This document shows, piece by piece, positions 27,469 through 36,500 of a stretch of 64,000 bases of DNA; within the stretch, counting starts at the first letter, position 1; each line of letters begins with the position of its first letter. The stretch covers positions 1 through 64,000 of the forward strand of contig JAKFWA010000035.1 of assembly GCA_021732995.1 (NCBI GenBank). Direction: 5' to 3'. Source of the stretch: Planctomycetaceae bacterium. GTDB lineage: Bacteria; Planctomycetota; Planctomycetia; Planctomycetales; Planctomycetaceae. The position numbers and the translations under genes are program-made. Below the pieces are notes generated by a model. That model did not search any database. It was not told where the DNA came from and saw nothing but the letters and a program-made list of their open reading frames with translations.

Positions 27469-28356
27469 TTATTTGGCGCGTTTCTTGACTGCGGCGGTCT
27501 TGGACGATTCCTTTTCCTTGGTCTCTTTGACTTCCTTGCCGGCAGATGCAGCCTTCTTAGTGGAGGTTGCTTTGTGCTCAGCGGCTTCGCCGCGCTTGCT
27601 GGTGGTGGCGGGTTCAGCTTCAGCCTTGGTCCCACCGGCGCGACGCCCGGCCTTGCCTGAAAGCAGTTCCTCCAGGTGGGTTTCGGCGGCGCTGATATCC
27701 GCTGAGTGCTGGGCGAGATCGAGCTTTGCGATGAACTTGCTCTTGGGACTTACCGCCGCACACTTGAAGAGGTAGGCGAACTCCAGACCGTCGGCCTTGC
27801 GGATGAGCGACTTCAGCGCCTCAGCGCTGTCTTCGACCGTGGTTTCCGGCGGCAAGAGGCCGAGCCAGATCGCCAGGCGGCACATCTTCGTGTCCTGAGC
27901 GATCACATGGTTGCCCAGCGAATTCTGCAGCAGCCAATTGCGCACGAAGGGTGTGAGGTGTTTGATCTTGGCGAGCTGCTTATGGATCAGTTCCTGACTC
28001 TTCTTTTTGATACCATCGAAGTCGTAAGAGTACTGATGATCAAAAATGTAGTAGAGTAAATGGCGAATTCGCATGGCGCGCCACTCACCGTTCTCAATTC
28101 CCGTGAAGACCGATTCCAGCTCGCTGATCGTCGTGACGCGGATTTCGTTCCAGTCGTGATAGCTGGATACCAGCTTGGAATAGGCGGCGTCGGCTTCTTC
28201 ATAGCTGACGTCCTCCAGACAAATGGCATAGATCAGGCTTTCCAGAACCGGCAGAGACTCGCGCTTAGGCAGTCCGCCGAATTCCTTCTTCAGCCGTTTG
28301 GTCAGCTTGCCAACGATTGTCTGCTTGTCGGCCAGAGAACTTTTATTTGCAACCAT
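27469..28356 (-). CDS. Divergent HhH-GPD/endonuclease III-fold-like protein with a basic tail
   Basis: A 295-residue protein. The first about 230 residues look like an all-helical endonuclease III-type fold: 'PVLESLIYAICLEDVSYEEADAAY' resembles the N-terminal helices (split PVLESLIYAICLED, VSYEEADAAY), and 'AQDTKMCRLAIWLGLL' at about 152-167 resembles the V-D-T-H-V-x-R-x-x-x-R-L-G-L catalytic-Asp segment. The helix-hairpin-helix LPGVGxK with the catalytic Lys is absent, and so are the four cysteines for the iron-sulfur cluster. The last about 58 residues are Lys/Ala/Glu/Thr-rich (STKKAASAGKEVKETKEKE), like histone H1 tails. It lies 41 nt after rbfA, so it probably belongs to the nusA-infB-rbfA transcript. 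I infer DNA or RNA binding; enzymatic activity is doubtful. Confidence 0.65.
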   Translation of the reverse strand: MVANKSSLADKQTIVGKLTKRLKKEFGGLPKRESLPVLESLIYAICLEDVSYEEADAAYSKLVSSYHDWNEIRVTTISELESVFTGIENGEWRAMRIRHLLYYIFDHQYSYDFDGIKKKSQELIHKQLAKIKHLTPFVRNWLLQNSLGNHVIAQDTKMCRLAIWLGLLPPETTVEDSAEALKSLIRKADGLEFAYLFKCAAVSPKSKFIAKLDLAQHSADISAAETHLEELLSGKAGRRAGGTKAEAEPATTSKRGEAAEHKATSTKKAASAGKEVKETKEKESSKTAAVKKRAK

Positions 28357-28397
28357 GATCTATGTTTCTGCGAGCTTCACACTTATATGAGTATTAT

Positions 28398-28871
28398 TTA
28401 CAGATTGTCCGGGCGGTTATTGTCTGCGACTTGTAACTCGCTTTCGGCGGACTCCTGATCGTTATCCGTTTCGGATTCAGGCTCCTGAGTCGCTCGTTCC
28501 GCCTGACGTCGTTTCCGTTCGTTCTCGGCCGCGATCAATTCAAGAGCTCGTTCCGCCTGATGAGCCGGTGAATCCAGCGAATCCAGCACGAAATTCAGTA
28601 CTGGAGTGTGCTTGGTCTGCAGATTCTCCGCAATTCTCGCCTGCAGAGCACCGCGTGCGGATTCGAGCCCGGCCATCGCCAGCGCCCGCTTCTTCTCGTC
28701 ACCTTCGATGGCTACTGCCACCTTGGCACGCGACAAGTCCGGCGAGACTTCAACGTTCAGGACTGTGACCCGCTGAATACGCGGGTCGCGCAAATGGCGC
28801 AATAATGCCTGGGAAATGGTTTGCCGGATCGATTCCGCAACCCTGAGTTGGCGACGAGAGAACATAGCCAC
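28398..28871 (-). CDS. rbfA: Ribosome-binding factor A
   Basis: A 157-residue protein that binds the 30S subunit and helps mature 16S rRNA. The KH-like core is clear: RRQLRVAESIRQTISQALL, then PRIQRVTVLNVEVSPDLSRA with the conserved V-S-x-D-L-x-x-A, and HTPVLNFVLDSLDS near the end of the core. Residues after about 115 form a charged extension (Glu/Arg/Gln-rich, ending ESELQVADNNRPDNL) that is longer than usual. It follows infB at 29 nt, the normal bacterial order. Confidence 0.95.
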   Translation of the reverse strand: MAMFSRRQLRVAESIRQTISQALLRHLRDPRIQRVTVLNVEVSPDLSRAKVAVAIEGDEKKRALAMAGLESARGALQARIAENLQTKHTPVLNFVLDSLDSPAHQAERALELIAAENERKRRQAERATQEPESETDNDQESAESELQVADNNRPDNL

Positions 28872-28900
28872 ACCATCCGACGAGCTAGAGTACGAGGAGA

Positions 28901-31756
28901 TTAATCGAGTGTTCGCTTGACGGAATCGATACGGAATGACTCAAGCAGATCGCCCTCTTTCACATCGTTAAAGCCATCCAGCCGAATACCACACTCCATG
29001 CCTTCCCGGACTTCCTTGGCGTCGTCCTTACCTCGTCTCAGTGATGCGATCGGGTAGTCATTCATAACTTTCTGGTCACGAATTACGTGAATCCGATGCG
29101 AGCGTTCGATAGTACCGCTCAACACGCGGCAGCCAGCAATCGTTCCCACCTTACTGATCGCAAATGCCTGCAACACAATGGCGCGGCCCGTTGAGACCTT
29201 GACTTCTTCAGGTTGCAACAGTCCCTCGAGAGTGCGCTTAATCTGATCGGTAACTTCATAGATAATATCGTACCGTCGAATTTCGACGGCCTCGCGCTCG
29301 GCCAACTGGACGGCACGGTCTTCGGCAATCACGTTAAACGCAATAATAATCGCGTCGGATGCACTCGCGAGATAGACGTCGCTTTCGTTGACGCCACCAA
29401 CCGCTTCGTGCAGCACGCGAACGCGCACTTCCGGATGTTCCAACTTGCCGATTTCGTGGCGGAGAGCTTCGATCGAGCCGGGCGTATCCGCCTTCAGAAT
29501 CAGGTTGAGATCCTGAACGGCACCGAGCTTCGCAGCGTTGAGAATATCATCGAGCGTACGCGGCTTGTTGCGTCCGGCCAGGAACTGGCTGCGGCCCTCG
29601 GCCAGGCGTTCTTCAGCAACTGTTCTCGCAAGATCAATGTCATCAAGTACATAGAATCGATCGCCGGCGCCTGGGACGTCGCCCAAACCGGTAACCTTGA
29701 CGGGCATCGAGGGCGGCGCTTCCTGGATTTCTTCGCCGCGATCGTTGTAGATCGAGCGGATACGACCGTAGGTCGAACCGCAAAGAATGACGTCGCCAAC
29801 CTTCAGGGTGCCCTTCTGGACGATCAACCAGGCGATCGCTCCGCGACCTTCATCGCGGAAGCCTTCGAGGCAGATGCCGACCGCGTCCCTGGTGGGGTCT
29901 GCCTTCAACTCGTTGATTTCAGCAGTGATCAGAATCGTTTCGAGCAGCTCGTCGATACCCAATCCGCTGAGGCCTGAAGTCCGCACGACATCGACATCGC
30001 CGCCCCACTCGTGCGGCTGAACGCCGTGAGTTGAGAGGTCGGTGAGGACCTTGGTCTCTTTGATGTCCGGCAGGTCGCTCTTATTCATCGCGACGATCAT
30101 GGCTGCGTTAGCAGCCTTGGCGTGGCTGATACATTCCACGGTCTGCGGCATCACGCTGTCGTTCGCAGCGACAACCAGCACCACGATATCGGTGACGTTG
30201 GCACCACGGGCTCGCATTTCGCCGAACGCCGCGTGGCCAGGGGTGTCCACGAAGGTGATCGGCTGGCCGTTGTGCATAACTTGATATGCACGAATATGTT
30301 GAGTGATACCGCCAGCTTCGCCGCCAGCCACGTCTGTGGACCGGATCTTGTCGAGCAGGGTGGTCTTGCCGTGGTCGACGTGGCCCAGAATCGTGACGAT
30401 CGGCGGACGTGGCTTGAGCTTCTCCGGGTCCGACTCCTGGTTGAAGATCTCTTCCAGTTCCTCGTCGACGGACTTGGGCTTTTCGACGTTCAGATCGACG
30501 CCCAGTTCCGAGCAGATTTCCCATGCCAGATCGTCGTCGATCACTTCGTTGATGGTGACCATCTGGCCGCGCTTGAACAGTGAGCCGATGATGGCTTTCA
30601 CAGGACGCCCGATTGCTTCGGAAAGACGGCGCACGGTGATGGGGGATTCGACCGACGCGACCGTCTTCAGTTCGACGACCGTACGGGATCGACGACGTCC
30701 ACCACCAATTCCACGAGGTGATCGGCGGCGATACGTATCTTCGGTATCCTCGTCGCTCTTCACGCCGCCCTGGCTGCGACGATCCTTGCGAGCTGTTTTG
30801 CGAGCACCTTCTGACTCATCGGATGATTGCTTGGCTCGTGATGCAGGATCGGCCAGCGGAGCAACAGTGTCCTTCTTCTTGGCTGTGACGCCCTTACCCT
30901 TCTTATCTTCCGCCTCTTTGTGCAGACGCTTTCCAAGCGGCGACTGCTGAGCGCTCCACTGTTCCGGAGTCAGGCGAATTTCAGGCTTCTGAGCCTTCTG
31001 TTCTTCACCAGCCGGTCTGGCGGGTTCCTTTGGTTTGAACGTCGGCATGGCGGCCAGCATCGGCCCGCTGGCTCGCGCCCGCAGAGGTCCAGGCCCGCCG
31101 CTTCTCATGCCGCGATTGCTTTCGCTGCCGCTGCCGCGTGGTCGCATTTCTCGCATGACGCCGGTGTTCGACGCTGGGGCCGCTTCATCTCGTCGCGTCG
31201 CTGGAGCCGCTGACTTGTCTTCGGCCGCAACAGGTTGTTGCGATTCTTCGACGCGAGGCTCTGGAGTGACTTCCGCCGCAACAGGAGCTTCCGCAGCGGG
31301 TTCCTGATCCGCTTCGACGACCGGAGCGATCTCCGCCGGATGTTCGGCGACTACGGGTTCTGGCTGCTGGCTCGGAGTCTCCGCCGCGACGGGCCGCTCT
31401 TCGGCCAGTGCTTCAGGTTCCTCAACTTCGCTCGCCGAAGGCGTTTCGGATTGAGCGCGGGGCTTCTCGCGAGCCTGCACATCGCGCAGGTTTCGCATGC
31501 GCCCGCCGGAGTCACGGTTTGACTCGCGAGCGGGGCTCGCGGACTCAGGCGGCGGAATGGTGGGCTTGGTGGGTTCATTCGACCGTTGGGCGATGAAGTC
31601 CAGGACCAGCTGCTTCTCCTCGGGAGAAATCGCCGCCAGCGCAGAGCTCTTCACTGGAACGCCGGCATCGTTGCAGTACTTGATTAGTACCTTGCTATCC
31701 ATGCCGAGTTCTTTAGCCAGCGAAAAGATGCGAATTTTGTTCGGAACTTCTCCCAT
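28901..31756 (-). CDS. infB: Translation initiation factor IF-2
   Basis: A 951-residue GTPase that brings fMet-tRNA to the 30S subunit. The N-terminal IF2N motif ([20 protein letters not shown]) is followed by a long low-complexity Glu/Ala/Pro/Arg-rich region to about 370, a second IF2N-like part ([19 protein letters not shown]), and the G domain with [10 protein letters not shown] around 457, DTPGHAAF and NKSD. Domains II to IV follow, with a normal C-terminus. It is 75 nt from nusA and 29 nt from rbfA, so nusA-infB-rbfA is the expected operon. Confidence 0.98.
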   Translation of the reverse strand: MGEVPNKIRIFSLAKELGMDSKVLIKYCNDAGVPVKSSALAAISPEEKQLVLDFIAQRSNEPTKPTIPPPESASPARESNRDSGGRMRNLRDVQAREKPRAQSETPSASEVEEPEALAEERPVAAETPSQQPEPVVAEHPAEIAPVVEADQEPAAEAPVAAEVTPEPRVEESQQPVAAEDKSAAPATRRDEAAPASNTGVMREMRPRGSGSESNRGMRSGGPGPLRARASGPMLAAMPTFKPKEPARPAGEEQKAQKPEIRLTPEQWSAQQSPLGKRLHKEAEDKKGKGVTAKKKDTVAPLADPASRAKQSSDESEGARKTARKDRRSQGGVKSDEDTEDTYRRRSPRGIGGGRRRSRTVVELKTVASVESPITVRRLSEAIGRPVKAIIGSLFKRGQMVTINEVIDDDLAWEICSELGVDLNVEKPKSVDEELEEIFNQESDPEKLKPRPPIVTILGHVDHGKTTLLDKIRSTDVAGGEAGGITQHIRAYQVMHNGQPITFVDTPGHAAFGEMRARGANVTDIVVLVVAANDSVMPQTVECISHAKAANAAMIVAMNKSDLPDIKETKVLTDLSTHGVQPHEWGGDVDVVRTSGLSGLGIDELLETILITAEINELKADPTRDAVGICLEGFRDEGRGAIAWLIVQKGTLKVGDVILCGSTYGRIRSIYNDRGEEIQEAPPSMPVKVTGLGDVPGAGDRFYVLDDIDLARTVAEERLAEGRSQFLAGRNKPRTLDDILNAAKLGAVQDLNLILKADTPGSIEALRHEIGKLEHPEVRVRVLHEAVGGVNESDVYLASASDAIIIAFNVIAEDRAVQLAEREAVEIRRYDIIYEVTDQIKRTLEGLLQPEEVKVSTGRAIVLQAFAISKVGTIAGCRVLSGTIERSHRIHVIRDQKVMNDYPIASLRRGKDDAKEVREGMECGIRLDGFNDVKEGDLLESFRIDSVKRTLD

Positions 31757-31831
31757 TGATCCCCAATCGTGCAGTCTAAAATGACGCTAATACCGTCAGC
31801 GTAATCAGTAATTCAGTATAGTATAAAGAGA

Positions 31832-33187
31832 CTAAGAGTTGCCGTTTGCTTCTGGAGCCGCAGTTTCGTCTGGCCCAGACTCCACTGCAGACGGTTCCGT
31901 AGCAGGTGGTTCCACATCAGTCGCGGCCGGCTTTGGTCGCGTATCGGCTTCTGGTGGAGGAGTGCTCGTTCGCGAGTTTCGCCCACCGCCACCACCTGGG
32001 TTCTTCCCACGGTTCTGCTCTGCTTCGAGTTCCTGCTTCTCCGCCTCTTGGTCTGCAAAATCAACGATTGCAGTGCACTCATCCTGAGTCAGGCCGCTCA
32101 TCTCCACCAGATCGTCGGGCTCGATGACTGACAAATCGTAGAAAGTGAAGAAACCCTGAGAGACCAGGCTCTCGGATAATTCATCTGTGATACCCGGAAT
32201 GGCCGCAAATGCTGCGACCGATTTCTCCAGTTGCTGATCGAGTTCTGACTGAGTCATGACCTCGATGTCCCAACCCACTAGCCGCGAAGCCAGTCGGACG
32301 TTCTGTCCTCGCTTGCCGATGGCCAGCGACAACTGATCGTCACGAACCAGAACGATCACCCGCCCGAGCATCGGACAGAGGATAACGTCTTCTACTTCAG
32401 CAGGTTGCATCGCATTAGGGACGAGCACTTGGAGCGAATCGTTCCAGCGGACGATGTCAATACGCTCGCCGGCCAGTTCGTCGACAATGTTCTTGATGCG
32501 TGCGCCGCGGACGCCCACGCAAGCACCGACCGGATCGATCTTGTTATCCAGACACGAAACCGCGACTTTGGATCGGTAGCCGGCTTCTCGAGACAGTGAG
32601 CGGATTTCAATCACTCGTTCAGAGATTTCTGGAATCTCGGACTCAAACAACCGCAGTACGAATTCTGGATGCGTTCTGGAAAGTACGACCCGGACACGAC
32701 TTCCGGCTTTTCGAACTTCGAGAACAACCGCTCGTGTGCGATCGTTCGTGCGGAGCGATTCGCCGGGAATTTGTTCGCTGCGAGGCAATACTGCTTCCAG
32801 CTTACCGAGAGCTACAATCGCTGCTCCACCCTCGAAACGGGCGATCGTTCCGGAAACCAGTTGGCCCTTGAGTTCTTCGTATTCCTGGAAGAGTGTGTCT
32901 CGCTCAGCTTCGCGGATCTTCTGGATCATCACCTGCTTGGCAGTCTGAGCCGCCACACGCCCCAAGATGTCGCCGATAACTTCAGCGGAAAGCGGTGCAC
33001 CATCACTGGTTACGGTGACATCGCCATGCTTGCGATCAATGGACGCTTTGAGTTCAAAGCCTTCTCCGTAGTGCTTACGAGCGGCCGAAAGGATCGCCTG
33101 TTCGATGCCCTCGAACACGATCTCTTTGTCAATGTTCTTGTCGCGATGAATCGCGTCCACAACGCGAAGCACTTCGCTGCCGTTCAT
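31832..33187 (-). CDS. nusA: Transcription termination/antitermination protein NusA
   Basis: A 451-residue RNA-polymerase-binding factor. The N-terminal domain begins [20 protein letters not shown], then come the S1 domain ([20 protein letters not shown]) and KH domains ([21 protein letters not shown], in part; [15 protein letters not shown]). A helix-hairpin-helix-like segment ([16 protein letters not shown]) and an acidic, Pro-rich tail finish it. The frame is open 50 codons upstream, but the ATG at 33187 has AAGGA 5-6 nt before it and matches the family N-terminus. No rimP gene precedes it, unlike in many bacteria. A terminator-like hairpin stands 68 nt upstream in the leader. Confidence 0.97.
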   Translation of the reverse strand: MNGSEVLRVVDAIHRDKNIDKEIVFEGIEQAILSAARKHYGEGFELKASIDRKHGDVTVTSDGAPLSAEVIGDILGRVAAQTAKQVMIQKIREAERDTLFQEYEELKGQLVSGTIARFEGGAAIVALGKLEAVLPRSEQIPGESLRTNDRTRAVVLEVRKAGSRVRVVLSRTHPEFVLRLFESEIPEISERVIEIRSLSREAGYRSKVAVSCLDNKIDPVGACVGVRGARIKNIVDELAGERIDIVRWNDSLQVLVPNAMQPAEVEDVILCPMLGRVIVLVRDDQLSLAIGKRGQNVRLASRLVGWDIEVMTQSELDQQLEKSVAAFAAIPGITDELSESLVSQGFFTFYDLSVIEPDDLVEMSGLTQDECTAIVDFADQEAEKQELEAEQNRGKNPGGGGGRNSRTSTPPPEADTRPKPAATDVEPPATEPSAVESGPDETAAPEANGNS

Positions 33188-33250
33188 GAGCGTCCTTCCC
33201 AGGGCGACTATTCGCGGTTGTCCCTTGCCGCAAAAATCCGTCCACACAAT

Positions 33251-33277
33251 AAAAAAAGTGGGACCAGATCCCACTTT
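33251..33277 (-). terminator. Terminator-like hairpin in the nusA leader (possible attenuator)
   Basis: A perfect 9-bp stem (AAAGTGGGA / TCCCACTTT) with a CCAGA loop. Read on the minus strand it is followed by a run of seven or more T. No minus-strand gene lies upstream of it in the window, so it stands inside the nusA 5' leader. It could attenuate the operon, which would fit NusA's own role in termination, or be the relic of a lost upstream gene. Confidence 0.6.
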
Positions 33278-33346
33278 CACGTCAGGCCAAACTAGCCCAG
33301 GCCAGTGAACGGGGTCTTGCGACCACCGTTGGGCCAAGAATGCGGA

Positions 33347-33375
33347 AAGTTACAAGTCCAAAATTTGAAAGTCAA
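33347..33375 (-). promoter_or_regulatory. Candidate sigma-70-type promoter for nusA
   Basis: On the minus strand, TTGACT (5 of 6 to TTGACA) and TAACTT (3 of 6 to TATAAT) are 17 nt apart. The position would place the hairpin about 60 nt into the transcript. The -10 is weak, so this is only a candidate. Confidence 0.25.
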
Positions 33376-33532
33376 GAAACGGCGTGGCTCGACAAGAGCC
33401 ATCAAGAGAAGACGCACGAAGCCGTTTTGCAGAATCTCAGGGGCTGTTCGCTTTGGTTCTCCGCGAGTGGCGGGCAGAATGCGGGAACATCGATCGAATC
33501 GCTGGACCGCTTCTCATTCCCCCGGAGACACC

Positions 33533-36500
33533 ATGCTCGTTCGACTTCTTGCGCTTGTTGTGGCCATGCTTATATGCTGGCCGTTCAGCATCAAAGCGGC
33601 TGATGAGTTCACGCTCAGCCACTGGCACACCACCCGACTCTCCGATGTGTTCTTCTCTGAGGGTGCTGGCGTCGGCGATTTCAACAAGGACGGCAAGACG
33701 GACATCATGGCCGGGCCGTTCTGGTATGAAGGGCCGGAATTCAAGAAGTCGCACGTCTACTATCCGCCGAAGCCGTTCGATCCCAAGGGATATTCGGACA
33801 ACTTCTTTGCGTACTCGCAGGACTTCAGCGGCGACGGCTGGGACGACATCCTGATCATCGGATTCCCCGGCGTGGATGCGTCGTGGTTTGAGAATCCCGC
33901 CGGCAAGGAAGGCATGTGGGTTCGCCACAAGATTCTGGAGCCCGTTGACAACGAATCGCCGACTTACGTTGACATCACGGGCGATGGCCAGCGCGAGATC
34001 GTGTGCAGTTCAAACGGCTACTTTGGCTTTGCTGGTCCCGATCCGAAAGATGCCCGGCAGCCGTGGAAGTTTCGCCGCATCTCGCCCGAGGGGGCAGGTG
34101 GAAAGTTCACGCACGGGCTCGGAGTGGGCGATGTCAACGGAGACGGCAAAGCCGATCTGCTTGAGAAGAACGGCTGGTGGGAACAACCGGCTGCGATTGA
34201 TGGCGACCCCGTGTGGAAGAAGCACGCCTTCCAGTTCGCCGGGCCGGGGGGAGCTCAGATGTATGCCTATGACTTCGACGGCGATGGCGACAACGATGTG
34301 CTGACGTCGCTGGCAGCACACGGTCACGGGCTGACTTGGTACGAAAACCGCCGAAACGATCCGACCGTCGATACGAAGGACGGTGCTGTCGCGTTCAAGA
34401 AGCACGACATCATGGGCGCCACGCCTGACAAGAACCGCTACGGGCTCGTGTTCTCCCAATTGCACGCGATTGACCTGGCGGATGTCGACGGCGACGGCAT
34501 CAAGGACATCGTCACAGGCAAAAGATACTGGGCTCACGGACCGAATGGCGATCCCGATCCGGGCGCTCCGCCAGTCATCTATTGGTTCCGCACGACTCGA
34601 CTCAAAGACAAAACGGTCGACTTCGTGCCACATCTGATTCACGACGATTCTGGCGTTGGTGTCGAAGTCAAGATCGTGGACGTCAGCAATGACGGTGTGC
34701 CGGATGTTGTCGTCGGCAACAAAAAGGGGGCGTTCTTCCACATTCAGCATCGCATGAAGGTGACGAGGGCTGAATGGGATGCCGCGCAGCCGATGCCGCG
34801 CGATCATGCCGCGAAGGCCAGCGGAAATGGTTTACCGCCGAACGAAGGGCTGACTCCGCAAGAAGCCGCGAAGGCCATGACCGTTCCGGAAGGCTTCAAG
34901 GTGCAACTGGCTGCCGGCGAGCCACTCGTCCATCAGCCGGTCGCATTCGCCTTCGACGAACGTGGACGTATCTGGTTTGCGGAAGCTCACACCTATCCTG
35001 AACGAGCCCCCGAAGGCGAAGGCAACGACAAGATTGTCATCCTTGAAGACAAGGACCTCGACGGCACGTTCGAAACGCGCAAGGTCTTCATCGACGGCTT
35101 GAATCTCGTCAGCGGTCTGGAAGTCGGCTTCGGCGGTGTGTGGGTCGGAGCGGCTCCGTACCTCATGTTCATTCCGGATCGCAACAAGGACGACATCCCG
35201 GACGGCGTCCCGATGAAGGCTGAGCCAACGCCTGGTCTTCAATTCCCGAAAGATGTGCCGCCAGGTGCGACCGTTCTATTGGATGGTCTCGGCTGGCAGG
35301 ACACTCACGAGACCATCAACGGTTTCATCTGGGGCCCGGACGGCTGGCTCTATGGCTGTCACGGTGTCTTTACGCATTCGAAAGTCGGCAAGCCGGGCAC
35401 TGCGGACAAGGACCGAGTTCCGATGAACGCTGCCGTCTGGCGGTATCATCCGATTCGGCATCAGTTCGAAATCTTCGCTCACGGTGCCAGCAATCAGTGG
35501 GGCGTGGACTTCAATGAGCATGGGCAAGCCTTCATCACCGCCTGTGTGATTCCGCACCTCTATCACGTGATTCAAGGCGGACGTTACCAACGCCAGGCGG
35601 GGCAGCACTTCAACCCCTACACGTTCGACGACATCAAGACGATCGCTGATCACGCTCACTACGCAGGCAACCTCGCCGATCATGCCTGGTGGGGACGCAA
35701 CGAAGCGGTCGCTCACAACGACACGCATTCGGCGGGTGGTGGGCATGCTCACGCGGGCGCGATGATCTATCTCGGAGACAACTGGCCAGCGCGATATCGC
35801 AACACGCTGTTCATGGCCAACATTCACGGCAACCGCGTCAACAACGACGTTCTGAAGCCGCGCGGCTCCGGCTATGTCGGCTCACATGGCAACGATCTGC
35901 TGTTCGCCAACGATCGGTGGTTTCGAGCCATCAACTTGAAGACCGGACCCGATGGCGCGGTCTACGTCATCGACTGGTACGACAAGAACGCCTGCCATCG
36001 TCGCCAGCCGGAAATCTGGGATCGCACGAACGGCCGCATCTATCGAGTGACCTACGGCGACCGGAAGCCAGAACGCGTGGACCTGTCGAAGTTGAACAAC
36101 GACGAGCTGGCGGCGCTGCATAGTCACCGCAACGAATGGCAAGTGCGCATGGCTCGGAAGGTACTGCAGGAGCGATCCGCAACTCCGTCGTCTGGAGTCG
36201 CGGGCGTGCCGCTCAATGAACGTCTTGAGACGCTCGCTCAATCAACTGATGTCGCTCAGCAACTGCGCGCGTTGTGGACGCTGCATGCCGTAGGGGCCTT
36301 GAAGCCAGAGCATCTCGCCAAACTACTGTCTGCAACCGGTCCGAATTCAGAACACCTCCGCGTCTGGGCACTGAAGCTTGATGCCGAGGATGTACAACTC
36401 AGCGAGGCCGTTGCTGCCGGGGCCGAGGTACTGGCAGCAAAAGATTCTTCGCCTATCGTTCGCTTGGCGATTGCATCGGCTCTGCAGCGCACGAATTCGG

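Larger units (their letters stand above)
33188..33532. other. Divergent intergenic region with the nusA leader
   Basis: About 345 bases between nusA (minus) and the PVC dehydrogenase gene (plus). It holds a hairpin with a minus-strand T run and a weak candidate promoter for nusA. The plus gene's open frame continues back to 33305 but its first 76 codons lack any protein-like features. Confidence 0.6.
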
